Source: Hufsiella arboris (lineage in GTDB: Bacteria; Bacteroidota; Bacteroidia; Sphingobacteriales; Sphingobacteriaceae). Taken from it: a DNA stretch of 64,000 bases. Both the position numbers and the translations under genes were made by a program. Within the stretch, counting starts at the first letter, position 1. Each line of letters opens with the position of its first letter. The stretch lies in NCBI RefSeq assembly GCF_009834875.1, contig NZ_WVHT01000002.1:124001-188000 (forward strand), read 5' to 3'. The notes beneath the pieces were generated by a model that was given only the letters and a program-made list of their open reading frames with translations, did no database searches and was not told the origin of the DNA. Below, piece by piece: positions 1-9,099 of the stretch.

Positions 1-1
1 C

Positions 2-418
2 GTAAGCGGCGATACATCGGCGGGCGGTTTAAACCGGGTTGACTTGTTTCTCTACCAGCCGGTGGAAATATTTATTCTTGAACTTGGCGCTAACGACATT
101 CTACGTGGTATCCAGCCCTTTGTTACTGAATCAAACCTGCAAAAGATCATAGCAAAAGTGACGATTAAATACCCCGGCGCAAAACTCATGCTGCTTGGAA
201 TGGACCTTCCTCCGTTTATCGGCGGCGGCATGGTCAACGCTTTTCGTTCGATGTTTAAGAAAGTAGCGACAGACAACCGAATGGAATTTATACCCTTTCT
301 TTTGGATGGAGTTTTAGGAATACGTCATTTGAATCTTCAGGATGGCTTTCATCCTTCCGCTAACGGGTACAAGGTGATCGCTGAAAAAGTTTGGCCGGTG
401 CTGGAAAAGCTTTTGTAA
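2..418 (+). CDS. SGNH/GDSL-family esterase, C-terminal part (5' end outside window)
   Basis: The reading frame is open from base 2, so the gene begins before the window. The visible 138 residues hold three SGNH-family blocks: an opening VSGDTSAGG stretch (block II, with the family glycine), ELGANDILRG (block III, with its asparagine) and DGFHPSANGY (block V, with the catalytic Asp and His). This matches the TesA/arylesterase branch, which hydrolyses acyl or aryl esters, often in the periplasm. The catalytic serine block would lie upstream and cannot be seen, nor can a signal peptide. A TTG at 44 is inside the conserved region and is not the real start. Substrate is unknown. Confidence 0.85.
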   Translation, partial: VSGDTSAGGLNRVDLFLYQPVEIFILELGANDILRGIQPFVTESNLQKIIAKVTIKYPGAKLMLLGMDLPPFIGGGMVNAFRSMFKKVATDNRMEFIPFLLDGVLGIRHLNLQDGFHPSANGYKVIAEKVWPVLEKLL

Positions 419-450
419 CCCGCGAATCAATATATTGGGATAAAGTCATA

Positions 451-480
451 AAAAAACCCGCCTGAATTAAGCGGGTTTCA
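451..480. terminator. Bidirectional hairpin terminator
   Basis: An 8-bp perfect stem (AAACCCGC at 454-461, GCGGGTTT at 471-478) with an 8-base loop sits between two convergent genes. It has A residues on its left and T residues in its right arm, so it can serve the esterase gene on the plus strand and the isomerase-like gene on the minus strand. Confidence 0.75.
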
Positions 481-495
481 AATCAATACGTGTTA

Positions 496-1386
496 TTACA
501 CCAGATTGCTCTTGATATAACCAATACTCTTGGTAATACTGTCGAACGGTGATCCAGGAGTTTTATCCTGCTCCACGAAGAAGTATTTCATTCCTGATTT
601 ACCGGCATTAGCAAATATCTTTTTGAAGTCGATCGAACCGCTGCCTACTTCCGCGAAACTGTGTTCAGGTGTTTTATCCATGTCCTTCACATGCCATAGC
701 GGGAATCTTCCCGGATGCTTGTTAAACAGTTCGACAGGATCATGGCCGGCTTTGGTTGCCCAATATAAATCCAGCTCCATTTTTACCAGGTTTGCATCGG
801 TATTATTTAACAAAACGTCATAAGGAAGCTTGCCATCTTCAGCCTGGAATTCAAAATCATGATTGTGATAGCAGAATTGGATTCCTGCTTTTTTACAGGT
901 TTCTCCCGCCTTGTTAAAGTTTTCTGCCAGTTTTTTGTAGTTATCAAGGTTGCCGCGCTCATCCGGCATCAGGTAAGCGCAAACCATGTATTTGATGCCG
1001 ACCGCTGCTGCATCATCAACGGCTTTATCCCATTCATGCAGCAAAGTTCCTTTTAAATCGTTGCCGTTCATTTTTGCTTGCCCCAGAATGTAGTGGCTGC
1101 TCGGTATGATCAACCCGTTTTTTTTCAGCTCAGCGGCAAATTTTACAGGAGTCATTCCATAAAAGGTTTGAGTGCCGGTATAAGTTGCTCCTTCAACGGA
1201 ATTATAGCCTATCTGCGCAACTTTCGCCAATGTTCCTGCCGGGTCTTTCGCCATTGCATCACGAACTGTATAAAGCTGCAGCCCGATCAGTTTTCCTTTT
1301 TTGCTTTCGGCAAAGAGGGAAGGTGCAACCAGCATCCCTGCAGAGAACAACGCTGTTGACTTGATAAAAGATCTTCTTGTAGTCAT
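496..1386 (-). CDS. Tat-exported sugar phosphate isomerase/epimerase-like TIM-barrel protein
   Basis: A 296-residue protein. The N-terminus MTTRRSFIKSTALFSAG is a twin-arginine signal, followed by a hydrophobic stretch ending near residue 26, so it should be exported folded to the periplasm. The rest fits the xylose isomerase-like TIM barrel family (AP endonuclease 2 superfamily): a conserved GLQLYTVRD strand near residue 35, YHNHDFEF near 170, MELDLYWATKAGHDP near 203 and WHVKDMD near 230, which carry the usual His/Glu/Asp metal-ligand positions. The next gene upstream (1405-2247) is a paralogue with the same signal type, 18 bases away. Likely acts on a periplasmic sugar or polyol; the exact reaction cannot be told. 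Confidence 0.85.
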   Translation of the reverse strand: MTTRRSFIKSTALFSAGMLVAPSLFAESKKGKLIGLQLYTVRDAMAKDPAGTLAKVAQIGYNSVEGATYTGTQTFYGMTPVKFAAELKKNGLIIPSSHYILGQAKMNGNDLKGTLLHEWDKAVDDAAAVGIKYMVCAYLMPDERGNLDNYKKLAENFNKAGETCKKAGIQFCYHNHDFEFQAEDGKLPYDVLLNNTDANLVKMELDLYWATKAGHDPVELFNKHPGRFPLWHVKDMDKTPEHSFAEVGSGSIDFKKIFANAGKSGMKYFFVEQDKTPGSPFDSITKSIGYIKSNLV

Positions 1387-1404
1387 AATGTTATAATTGG
1401 TTTT

Positions 1405-2247
1405 TTATTTGTTAATATAATCGTAATCGTATTTGAGACTTTCCAGCGGCTGTGTGCTGTATTCTTCCTGTTCCACAAAAAAATATTTCATACCCGAGGC
1501 TGCTTTCATGTCAAGTAAACCTTTGATATCAACGTCACCTTTGCCAAATTCAGTACTGTGCTTTTTAGCTTTGTTCATATCTTTGAGATGCCATAACGGA
1601 AAACGTCCCGGATATTTTTTAAAATAGGTTGCAGGATCATTTCCCGTAACAATGAGCCAGCCCAGGTCAAGCTCCATTTGTACAAGCTTCGGATCAGTAT
1701 TGTCTAATAAGATATCATACAGCGTTTGCCCGTTTTCTTTTTCGAACTCATATTCGTGATTGTGATAACCGAAAATGAGTCCGGCCTTTTTACATTCTTC
1801 GCCTGCTTTGTTGAAACGCTCGGCCGCTCGTTTATAATTATCAATTCCTTGAATTTCCACTGGCAAGACTGAGCATACCAGGTAGGTTTGTCCCGCCTCG
1901 GCAGCCATGTCAATCGATTGCTGCCATTTCCCGTCGATCTGGACGTGGCCGCTTCTCAGAGTCATTCCCAGGTCGGAGCAGATTTTTTTTATTTCTTTTG
2001 GTGTAAGTCCGTAATAATTCCCTTTATCACTTCTCGCCGATTCAATTTCCTTATAACCAATTGCCGCCAGTTGTTTCAAAGTTCCTGCGGCGTCCTTAAG
2101 CATGTTTTCGCGAACCGAATAAAGTTGAATCCCGGTTTTAAAATTGGGCTTGTCTTCGTTTGTCTTGCTTTCAGCGATATACGGAAGTATCAGGGATCCA
2201 AGGGCCAATCCGCCTGTCAACTTTAAAAAATTGCGCCTGTCCTGCAT
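1405..2247 (-). CDS. Tat-exported sugar phosphate isomerase/epimerase-like TIM-barrel protein (paralogue)
   Basis: A 280-residue paralogue of the downstream neighbour, with the same order of motifs: RRNFLKLTGG Tat signal, GIQLYSVRE near residue 39, YHNHEYEF near 160, MELDLGWLIVTGNDP near 193 and WHLKDMN near 220. Both end in a similar YFFVEQ segment. The two genes are on the same strand, 18 bases apart, and look like a tandem duplication transcribed together with this gene first. Divergence is substantial (by eye roughly 40-50 percent identity), so the copies may have different substrates. A TATACTTG element on the minus strand near 2295 is a possible but imperfect promoter. Confidence 0.85.
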   Translation of the reverse strand: MQDRRNFLKLTGGLALGSLILPYIAESKTNEDKPNFKTGIQLYSVRENMLKDAAGTLKQLAAIGYKEIESARSDKGNYYGLTPKEIKKICSDLGMTLRSGHVQIDGKWQQSIDMAAEAGQTYLVCSVLPVEIQGIDNYKRAAERFNKAGEECKKAGLIFGYHNHEYEFEKENGQTLYDILLDNTDPKLVQMELDLGWLIVTGNDPATYFKKYPGRFPLWHLKDMNKAKKHSTEFGKGDVDIKGLLDMKAASGMKYFFVEQEEYSTQPLESLKYDYDYINK

Positions 2248-2348
2248 AAGAGTAGCGTTTAAGATAGATTATCGTTATAATGTGTTAGTTAGACAAGTAT
2301 AATAAATAAAAGATTAACCGCGCTACACAACTTTATTCAAACGGAGTG

Positions 2349-2777
2349 CTAGCTCTCAAGTAATTTCTTCATGTTTTGCAGCACTAAAGCCCAGTTCTCT
2401 TTCATATGATCAATTTCCTTTTTGGTGGCGATGTTGTCCTGCTGGATTGTTACGATGGTTTGCGCGCCATCGGCCGTTAGCGTATAAATAACGTTGTTAT
2501 AATTTTCGGGAATATCTTCTTTGCCGCTCATTCCACTTAAGTAGGTGGTATGCAGCTTCTTTTCCGGAATGATGTCAACAATTTCTCCTTTGTCTTCATA
2601 GGATTTTCCCTGCCATTCACCGGTATAAGTAATTTTGCTTCTCTTCTTCCAGTCGCTGGTTGCAGTTGTTCCGAAAAGATACTGTTTAATCTGTTCCGGA
2701 TCAGTTAATGCTTTCCATACTTTTTGTGGCGATGCATTGATTGTTGTGCTGGTTTCAGCAGTTAAATTAGGTTTCAT
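2349..2777 (-). CDS. SRPBCC (AHSA1-like) domain protein
   Basis: A 142-residue cytosolic protein of the START/Bet v1-like SRPBCC fold. The N-terminal TSTTINASPQKVWKALTDPE segment and the following GEIVDIIPEKKLHTTY are typical of Activator of Hsp90 ATPase homologue 1-like (AHSA1) domains. The bacterial members usually lack the Hsp90-binding part and their ligands are unknown. Length is normal for a single domain. It stands alone between the isomerase pair and a divergent DUF2911 gene. Confidence 0.8.
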   Translation of the reverse strand: MKPNLTAETSTTINASPQKVWKALTDPEQIKQYLFGTTATSDWKKRSKITYTGEWQGKSYEDKGEIVDIIPEKKLHTTYLSGMSGKEDIPENYNNVIYTLTADGAQTIVTIQQDNIATKKEIDHMKENWALVLQNMKKLLES

Positions 2778-2978
2778 GATAGCTCATATTTAAAAAAACA
2801 ATACTGGTAATGTTCGTTTTGTTTCAATACCTGCGCTCTCGTTACTGATGTTGACAGTTTATTCCATCCTTTCTTTATCTTAGTGCGTTAATACCAGATT
2901 AGGTCGTCGTTACAAAATTCGATTACACTGTCACCGAATTCTGAAAACGGCTTCTAAACCAAAACAAACTAAATTCTC

Positions 2979-3818
2979 ATGAAAACTTTTATTAAAAACA
3001 TGCTGCCGCTGGTCTTTGCAGCGGCGACTTTGCCATCATTGGCGCAACTCAAACTTCCACAACCAAGTTCAGGACAAACCATTAGTCAGGATTTAGGATT
3101 AGGAAAAGTTAACATTACTTATGCCCGACCGAATGTCAAGGGCAGAACAGTATTTGGCGGCCTGGTTCCTTATGGAGAAGTATGGCGTACAGGTGCGAAT
3201 TCGGCCACCACTATCGAGTTTACAGATAACGTTTCTCTGGCAGGCCATGCGGTTGCTCCGGGTACTTATGGATTGTTTACTATTCCCGGAAAAAGCGAAT
3301 GGACAATTATACTGAACAAGACAGCAAAACAATGGGGCGCTTATGAATACAAAAAGGAAGACGATGTACTGCGTTTTACCGTCAAGGCTTCAACTGTGAG
3401 TCCTGCTGTCGAGACATTCACTATCCAGTTTTCAGACGTAAAGGAAAAAACGGCGAACATGGATATTTGCTGGGATAAAACAAAAGTAAGCGTACCTCTC
3501 TCAACGGATATTGACGTAAAAGTGATGGCAAACATCGAAGAGGCGATGAAAGGTGAGAAAAAACCTTATATGCAGGCAGCGATGTATTATTACGACAATA
3601 ATAAGGATATGAAAAAGGCCCTTGAATGGGTAAACGAGGCGGATAAAGCCAATCCTAAAGAATTCTATATTAAATACTGGAAGGCAAGGATCTTGCTGAA
3701 AAATGGTGATAAACAAGGCGCCATTGCTACAGCGCAAGAAGGTGTTCAGCTGGCAAAAGATGCAAAAACAGATGAATATGTTCGTTTGAACGAGTCGGTA
3801 ATTGCCCAGGCAAAATAG
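2979..3818 (+). CDS. Exported DUF2911 protein with C-terminal helical repeats
   Basis: A 279-residue protein with a cleavable signal peptide (MKTFIKNMLPLVFAAATLPSLAQ). Residues about 25-170 form a DUF2911 domain, recognisable by the YARPNVKGRTVFGGLVPYG and VWRTGANSATTIEF segments. Residues about 185-275 (YYYDNNKDMKKALEWVNEA, then a second AIATAQEGVQLAKDA unit) look like TPR-type helices. DUF2911 has no established function; it is abundant in Bacteroidota secreted proteins. It is a single-gene unit ending at a strong hairpin. Confidence 0.85.
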   Translation: MKTFIKNMLPLVFAAATLPSLAQLKLPQPSSGQTISQDLGLGKVNITYARPNVKGRTVFGGLVPYGEVWRTGANSATTIEFTDNVSLAGHAVAPGTYGLFTIPGKSEWTIILNKTAKQWGAYEYKKEDDVLRFTVKASTVSPAVETFTIQFSDVKEKTANMDICWDKTKVSVPLSTDIDVKVMANIEEAMKGEKKPYMQAAMYYYDNNKDMKKALEWVNEADKANPKEFYIKYWKARILLKNGDKQGAIATAQEGVQLAKDAKTDEYVRLNESVIAQAK

Positions 3819-3841
3819 TTAGCTTTTTTCTTTGATAAACG

Positions 3842-3867
3842 AAGGGCTGGTTTTAACCGGCCCTTTT
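3842..3867. terminator. Hairpin terminator
   Basis: A GC-rich stem (GGGCTGGTT / AACCGGCCC, one T-G wobble) around 3844-3863 followed by five T residues lies between the convergent DUF2911 and acetyltransferase genes. Confidence 0.75.
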
Positions 3868-3870
3868 TGT

Positions 3871-4560
3871 TTATAAGTCGGCTTTTTCAAGGATGTAAAC
3901 CAGCATATTTTTTCTTAGCCGAAATCCTAATCTTTCATAAAGAGCGATAGCACGGGTATTTGTCGAGAAGGTATGTAAGAAAGGTATGCGTGAATTATCA
4001 ACTATATTCCGGATCTGGCGCTGAATGAGGATTCCCGCGTAGCCTTTACCCAGGTGATCAGGATGGGTACATACCGCGCTGACTTCCGTGTAAGGGTCAG
4101 GCTGCATTCGTTGGCCGGTCATAGCAACTAATTGTGATCCTTCAAAAATACCTTCGTAGTTGCCGAAGTCGATAGTTCGTGAAAAAAACGGGCCTGGATT
4201 GGTGAGCGCCGTTAAATCAAGCATTGCAGGAATATGAACATCCGTTAAAGGAACTACTTCCTTGCTAAATTCAGTTCCAGGCAGTTCTTGCTCGTTAAAT
4301 ACCATTTGTACGAGATCTTTTTTTGCCTTTACCAGCCAGCCTTCGGGGATTTTTATTTCGCCTGGGGTGAACAATACAACCACTCGTTGTGCGGCAACCT
4401 GATCGCGCAAATTAAGCAGGTCGTTTTCACTGTTATCTTTCAGTCCGGCGAAGCCTGCAACGGAGACGTCGAAAAATTTTGCCTGCTCACTTCCATGTGC
4501 GAGGTTTTGGTTTCCGGAAATCAATGCGTTCCATATCGGATTGTCTAATAGATGCTTCAT
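3871..4560 (-). CDS. GNAT family N-acetyltransferase (FR47-like)
   Basis: A 229-residue protein whose second half (about 125-225) is a GNAT fold: EVSAVCTHPDHLGKGYAGIL holds the Q/RxxGxG/A acetyl-CoA pyrophosphate loop (here HLGKGYA), followed by FLHTFSTNTRAIALYERLGF, the usual motif B. The N-terminal half is the diverged GNAT-like domain seen in FR47-type proteins. It transfers an acetyl group from acetyl-CoA to an unidentified amine. It lies 17 bases downstream of the permease gene on the same strand and may be cotranscribed with it. Confidence 0.8.
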   Translation of the reverse strand: MKHLLDNPIWNALISGNQNLAHGSEQAKFFDVSVAGFAGLKDNSENDLLNLRDQVAAQRVVVLFTPGEIKIPEGWLVKAKKDLVQMVFNEQELPGTEFSKEVVPLTDVHIPAMLDLTALTNPGPFFSRTIDFGNYEGIFEGSQLVAMTGQRMQPDPYTEVSAVCTHPDHLGKGYAGILIQRQIRNIVDNSRIPFLHTFSTNTRAIALYERLGFRLRKNMLVYILEKADL

Positions 4561-4577
4561 AGTATGCCATTTTTGCT

Positions 4578-5945
4578 TCAGGCCGTTTGCTTTAGATCGT
4601 TATTTGTTTCCGGGCGTTTAAACGGCCAGTCGCTGTTAATTTTTGCTTTTATAAAATAGACAGTCAGCCCGATCGCTGTTACCGTTAATCCGGAAAGCAT
4701 AAGTGTAAAGCCTGTTGAGATTAAAATGCAAATCCATAGAATGATTGCTATGTAAACGAAGATAGGGAACAAGGGCATTTTGTACGGAAACATATTCGCC
4801 GATCGTTTCTTTCTCAACAAAATCAACCCTATAGCCTGACCAATAAATTGCACTAAAATGCGCATGGCGAGAATTGCACTAATAACATCGCCCAATCGAA
4901 AAAGCAGACTGAATACGAAAGCCACACCACCCAATACCAATAAGGAAACATGCGGAAAATTTTTGGTAGGGTGCACCTTTGCAAACATTTTGAAAAAAGC
5001 GCCATCCTTAGCGGCGGCATAGGGGATACGGCTATACCCTAATGTTGCTGAAAATACTGAAGCGAAGGCCACCCACAAAATCAGGCAGGTAATAACAATG
5101 GCTGCCTTTTCTCCCGCGAGCTCTTTCATAAATAAGCTTACTACAAACTGGCTATTCTTCGCGTGCTCCCAGGGAATGACACTTACGATGCTGACGTTCA
5201 TCATGAGATACAGTAAGGCTATTCCAGCAATGGATAAAAACATGCTTTTGGGAATATTTATAGAAGGATTTTTGATTTCGCCGCCTAAGTGACACACATT
5301 ATAATAACCCAGATAGCTGTATACCGATTTGACGCTGGCGAAACCCAGAGCAGTAACAAACGCATAATTGAGCTGCAATCCGTCATTGATATGTTCTATC
5401 GGTTTTGAAAAATTGCCATGAGCGAGTCCCGAACCAATTATGATCGCCATTGTAAGCAATACGCCGGCCCAGAGAAAGACGCTTATTTTGCCGATAGCCT
5501 CAGTTTTCCGGTAAAGTAGAACGACAATCAGAACTACGACAGCGCCGCTTACGGCTTTTGATTCAATGGTTGTCAGTGGAACCAGGTACGAGAAATAAGC
5601 TGCAAATCCGATGGCGGCTGAAGCGATAACCAGGGGAGCCTGGATCATCGTTTGCCATACAAACAGAAAACTCATCATTTTGCCCGCACCTTTTTCGCCG
5701 TAAGCTGCTTTCAGAAAGTTATAACTTCCGCCGGCTTCGGGAAAAGCGGCACCAAGCTCACTCCAGATCATTGCATCAACAAATGACAGAATTGCTCCGG
5801 CTACCCAGGCATATAAAAAGTAGGGGCCGTTCATCATTCCAATCACCATCGGTAACGTAATAAATGGCCCGATTCCAACCATATCGGTCATGTTGATCGC
5901 GGTAGCCTGTAGTAAACCTAAGCGCCGTTGTAAATGTTGATACAT
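4578..5945 (-). CDS. APC-family amino acid permease
   Basis: A 455-residue inner-membrane transporter with about 12 hydrophobic segments. The N-terminal helix TDMVGIGPFITLPMVIG carries the GIG motif that binds the amino acid backbone in APC-superfamily members, and SELGAAFPEAGGSYNFLKAAYG is the family's conserved helix 2-3 region. ATG at 5945 gives the start MYQHLQRRLGLL; an in-frame TTG at 5984 would add 13 residues but is less likely. Substrate specificity is not evident. The 3' neighbour is a GNAT gene 17 bases on. Confidence 0.88.
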   Translation of the reverse strand: MYQHLQRRLGLLQATAINMTDMVGIGPFITLPMVIGMMNGPYFLYAWVAGAILSFVDAMIWSELGAAFPEAGGSYNFLKAAYGEKGAGKMMSFLFVWQTMIQAPLVIASAAIGFAAYFSYLVPLTTIESKAVSGAVVVLIVVLLYRKTEAIGKISVFLWAGVLLTMAIIIGSGLAHGNFSKPIEHINDGLQLNYAFVTALGFASVKSVYSYLGYYNVCHLGGEIKNPSINIPKSMFLSIAGIALLYLMMNVSIVSVIPWEHAKNSQFVVSLFMKELAGEKAAIVITCLILWVAFASVFSATLGYSRIPYAAAKDGAFFKMFAKVHPTKNFPHVSLLVLGGVAFVFSLLFRLGDVISAILAMRILVQFIGQAIGLILLRKKRSANMFPYKMPLFPIFVYIAIILWICILISTGFTLMLSGLTVTAIGLTVYFIKAKINSDWPFKRPETNNDLKQTA

Positions 5946-6126
5946 GAACTTTAAATCTTTGGGAAAGATAAGCGATTGCTGCAAAGTATCCTGTCATTAA
6001 AGTATCAAGCTTGTCTTAAGATTTCAAAGGTTAAATCGGTTTACTGGCGCCTTATTGGTAATTTCGTGCTTAATGCGATGCTCGCCGTGGCCTGTATCAT
6101 CATACAATCAAGCAGGATTAACCCTT

Positions 6127-6732
6127 ATGAACCAGTTAACTTTTTTTGAAAATAAAGCTTTGTCGATCCCCGACGAACTTGCATCTTATCATAATGCGTT
6201 CTTCAGCACCGCGGAAAGTATGGGTTACTTAGACAGACTTACAACGGTCACTCCCTGGAATCAGGAGACTATTCATATGTATGGCAAAATGTTAAAGACG
6301 CCCAGGTTAACAGCCTGGTACGGAGATGAGGAAAGTATTTACCAATTTTCAGGTAACAAATATCACCCTTTAAAATGGACTCCGGATTTATTGTCACTTA
6401 AAGAAAAAGTAGAACAAAAGGCCGGTGAAAAATTCAACAGTGTGTTGTTGAACTTTTATCGCGATGGCAACGATTCCGTTTCCTGGCATAGTGATGATGA
6501 ACCCGAGCTGGGTACGAATCCGGTAATTGCTTCAGTAAGTTTTGGTCAGCCAAGGCGATTTGATATCCGCAATAAGAGTGATCATCAACACAAGTTTTCA
6601 ATTGAGCTGGAAAATGGCTCGTTGCTGGTAATGAAGGGGGATATGCAGAAAAACTGGGAACACCGTGTGCCAAAATCAATCAGGCCTATGAAGCATCGGA
6701 TTAACTTGACTTTCAGAATGATAAATACTTAG
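6127..6732 (+). CDS. alkB: AlkB-type 2-oxoglutarate/Fe(II)-dependent DNA dealkylase
   Basis: A 201-residue protein that should repair alkylated bases (1-methyladenine, 3-methylcytosine) by oxidative demethylation. The iron triad is visible: H121-x-D123 in VSWHSDDEPELG and H179 in NWEHRVPK, followed by RINLTFR with the 2-oxoglutarate-binding arginines. NSVLLNFYRDGNDSVSWHSD is the classic ALKBH2/3-like core. I chose ATG 6127; a longer reading from 6055 would add 24 residues unlike the family. It has no alkylation-repair neighbours and is convergent with the next gene, only four bases away. Confidence 0.92.
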   Translation: MNQLTFFENKALSIPDELASYHNAFFSTAESMGYLDRLTTVTPWNQETIHMYGKMLKTPRLTAWYGDEESIYQFSGNKYHPLKWTPDLLSLKEKVEQKAGEKFNSVLLNFYRDGNDSVSWHSDDEPELGTNPVIASVSFGQPRRFDIRNKSDHQHKFSIELENGSLLVMKGDMQKNWEHRVPKSIRPMKHRINLTFRMINT

Positions 6733-6736
6733 ATCG

Positions 6737-7504
6737 CTAGAATATTTCTTTCAAGAAAACCAGCATATATTCCCATGATCGTTTGTCAGCCTGCTCGTTA
6801 TAAGCTGCGCCTTTTGAAGGATCAGTTCCCGCGGCCGGATCTGTAAACGCGTGAACAGCGTTTGGCAGATAAATCATCTGCCAGTCAGCCTTAGCCGTTT
6901 TCATTTCCTGCTGGAAGGCCTTGATTTCTTGTTCTGATTCATAAGGGTCGTTAGCTCCATGAAGGATCAGGAGCTTTGGTTTTATCGGATTAATTGTCCT
7001 GGAAGAATCTCTGCCTAGCCCTCCATGAAAAGAAATAACGGCTTTAACCGGAAAGTTCTCCCTGGCACATTCGATAGCGCCGGTTCCGCCGAAACAGTAG
7101 CCCATAACGGCAATTTGGCTCGGACTTGCACCCTGTTTTATAAGTGTGTTCAGCGCGGCTTTAATTCGCTCATGATATTTTTCAATATTGCTTTTATAAT
7201 AACCAGCAAGCTTTCCGGCTTCCTGTGGGTTTTTAGGTTGATTTCCATCACCATAAATATCTGCAGCCAGCACATGGTAACCTAATTTAGATAAACGTTG
7301 GGCCGTTGTTTTTTCATGAGCCGTGATTCCCATCCATGCTGGCAAAATGAGAATTCCCGCCGAATTGCTTTTACCGGTTGGAGCTGCATAAAAGCCGTTC
7401 AGTTTTGCCGAACCCTCCGTATATGCTAGCACTTTTCCTTGTCCACGCAAATTGCCTGTGCAAATAGTCATTATCGCGATAGCGAAAAGAATCTTTATTT
7501 TCAT
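6737..7504 (-). CDS. Exported dienelactone hydrolase-family alpha/beta hydrolase
   Basis: A 255-residue alpha/beta hydrolase with a signal peptide (about residues 1-21, MKIKILFAIAIMTICTGNLRG). The nucleophile is cysteine, C137 in the GYCFGG elbow, as in classical dienelactone hydrolase; D186 (HGANDPYES) and H218 (NAVHAFTDP) complete the triad. Classical members cleave dienelactones in the cytosol during chlorocatechol breakdown; exported Bacteroidota members have unknown substrates. ATG 7504 is preferred because it starts the signal peptide; an upstream start at 7534 would spoil it. Confidence 0.88.
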   Translation of the reverse strand: MKIKILFAIAIMTICTGNLRGQGKVLAYTEGSAKLNGFYAAPTGKSNSAGILILPAWMGITAHEKTTAQRLSKLGYHVLAADIYGDGNQPKNPQEAGKLAGYYKSNIEKYHERIKAALNTLIKQGASPSQIAVMGYCFGGTGAIECARENFPVKAVISFHGGLGRDSSRTINPIKPKLLILHGANDPYESEQEIKAFQQEMKTAKADWQMIYLPNAVHAFTDPAAGTDPSKGAAYNEQADKRSWEYMLVFLKEIF

Positions 7505-7587
7505 CTTTATTCGTAATATTAATTTCGGAAACACTGACGGTTTTTATACCGCTTGTATCAATTAAATTTACAGCTTATACCATCGTA

Positions 7588-9099
7588 ATGAAGAAAAAGT
7601 TGCTACTTATTTTCCTGGTTGCAGTCGTCCTGCAGTCTAGCGCACAGCCGGCATTTGTTAAAGACAGCCTTGACGCCTATATCAACGAAGGGTTGAAACA
7701 GTGGAACATTCCGGGCTTAGCTATTGCCATAATTAAAGACGGCAAAACGGTTGTTATGAAAGGGTATGGATATCGCGATGTAAAGACTAAACAGCCGGTG
7801 GATGAAAATACCTTGTTTATGATTGCCAGCAACAGCAAGCTTTTTACAGGAACGGCTTTAGCGAAACTGGAATTTGACAAAAAACTATCGCTCGACGACA
7901 AGATCACAAAATATTTTCCTGGCTATTCAGTATACGATTCTGCCACGACAAACCTGCTTACGATTAAGGATATGCTGGGACATCACCTGGGTACTAAAAC
8001 CTTCCAGGGAGATTTTACTTTTTGGAACGCTTCTTTATCGCGGCAGCAAATTATGGAAAAGATGAAACTCCTTAAACCGGCAGGTTCCTTCCGTCAGAGC
8101 TACGGCTATTGTAACAGCTGCTTTTTAACCGCTGGCGAGGTTATTCCTGTTGTAAGCGGCATCAGTTGGGAGGAGTATATTCAACAAAACATTCTTTCGC
8201 CGTTAAATATGACAAACACTTACCCTTTAAGCGCAGGCATTTCGCAAAGAACAAATGTCTCAAAACCTTATACAACAGCTTTCAGCGGTACATTAACAGA
8301 GCTTCCGTATGATCAGGTGGATAATCTGGCTCCGGCAGGAAGTATCGTAAGTAGTGTTAAGGATGTTGCTAAATGGCTGAGCATGCAACTTGACAGCGGT
8401 AAATTTGAAGGCCGGCAGGTTTTGCCATGGAGTGTGATACAACGGACAAGAGACGCCAATACCCTGATAAGTACCCGCAAAAACAGGTTGTACCCGAGCC
8501 ACTTTACAACCTATGGACTGGGAGTTTTTGAAACAGACTATAGCGGAAGGCAGATCTTCTGGCATACAGGCGGCGCCGATGGATTCGTAACCAATACATG
8601 CTTTGTTCCCGAAGAGAAGCTGGCAATTACAATTCTTACCAATAATGATAATCAGAATTTTTTCGAAGCATTGCGTTACCAGGTTTTGGATGCTTATTTA
8701 AACCGGCCTTTCATTGACCGCAGCCAGGAGCAATTGAAATTTTTTACTGCTGAAAATGACGAAGTGCTAAACACTGTAAAGTCACTAAAAGCCAGAGTTA
8801 AAGCAAACAAACCAGAGCTCCCGCTTAATGCTTACATTGGAAATTACTCAAATACATTATATGGCGCTATCTCCGTTGAAGCCAAAGGAAAAAACCTTGT
8901 TGTTCAATTTAAGGGGCATAGAGATCTGACTGCCAGCCTTCAATATATGGATAACGGGGAATGGCTTTTATCTTACAGTAATCCTGCTTTCGGGATTTTT
9001 CCGTTAAAATTTAAAATACAGAATGATAAAGTTGTTTCGACGGATATCAAAGTAAATGATTTCCTGGAATATGACCCTTATACTTTTGTGAAAAATTAG
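7588..9099 (+). CDS. Exported serine hydrolase, beta-lactamase/PBP4*-like with DUF3471-type tail
   Basis: A 503-residue secreted protein with signal peptide ending near residue 19. The penicillin-recognising motifs are all present: S81-N-S-K84 (SxxK nucleophile and base), Y174-C-N176 (YxN) and HTGG near residue 326 (the KTG equivalent). Residues about 405-503 form a separate beta domain like DUF3471, common behind this catalytic domain. Such proteins are esterases or D-Ala peptidases rather than true class C beta-lactamases. Stop TAG at 9097-9099 overlaps the stop of the convergent DUF1569 gene remnant. Confidence 0.88.
   Translation: MKKKLLLIFLVAVVLQSSAQPAFVKDSLDAYINEGLKQWNIPGLAIAIIKDGKTVVMKGYGYRDVKTKQPVDENTLFMIASNSKLFTGTALAKLEFDKKLSLDDKITKYFPGYSVYDSATTNLLTIKDMLGHHLGTKTFQGDFTFWNASLSRQQIMEKMKLLKPAGSFRQSYGYCNSCFLTAGEVIPVVSGISWEEYIQQNILSPLNMTNTYPLSAGISQRTNVSKPYTTAFSGTLTELPYDQVDNLAPAGSIVSSVKDVAKWLSMQLDSGKFEGRQVLPWSVIQRTRDANTLISTRKNRLYPSHFTTYGLGVFETDYSGRQIFWHTGGADGFVTNTCFVPEEKLAITILTNNDNQNFFEALRYQVLDAYLNRPFIDRSQEQLKFFTAENDEVLNTVKSLKARVKANKPELPLNAYIGNYSNTLYGAISVEAKGKNLVVQFKGHRDLTASLQYMDNGEWLLSYSNPAFGIFPLKFKIQNDKVVSTDIKVNDFLEYDPYTFVKN

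Noticed and set aside
7588-9099. Beta-lactamase resistance gene
   Set aside because: Although the SxxK, YxN and HTG motifs are present, the extra C-terminal domain and overall type fit exported esterase/peptidase relatives, so a resistance role is not supported.
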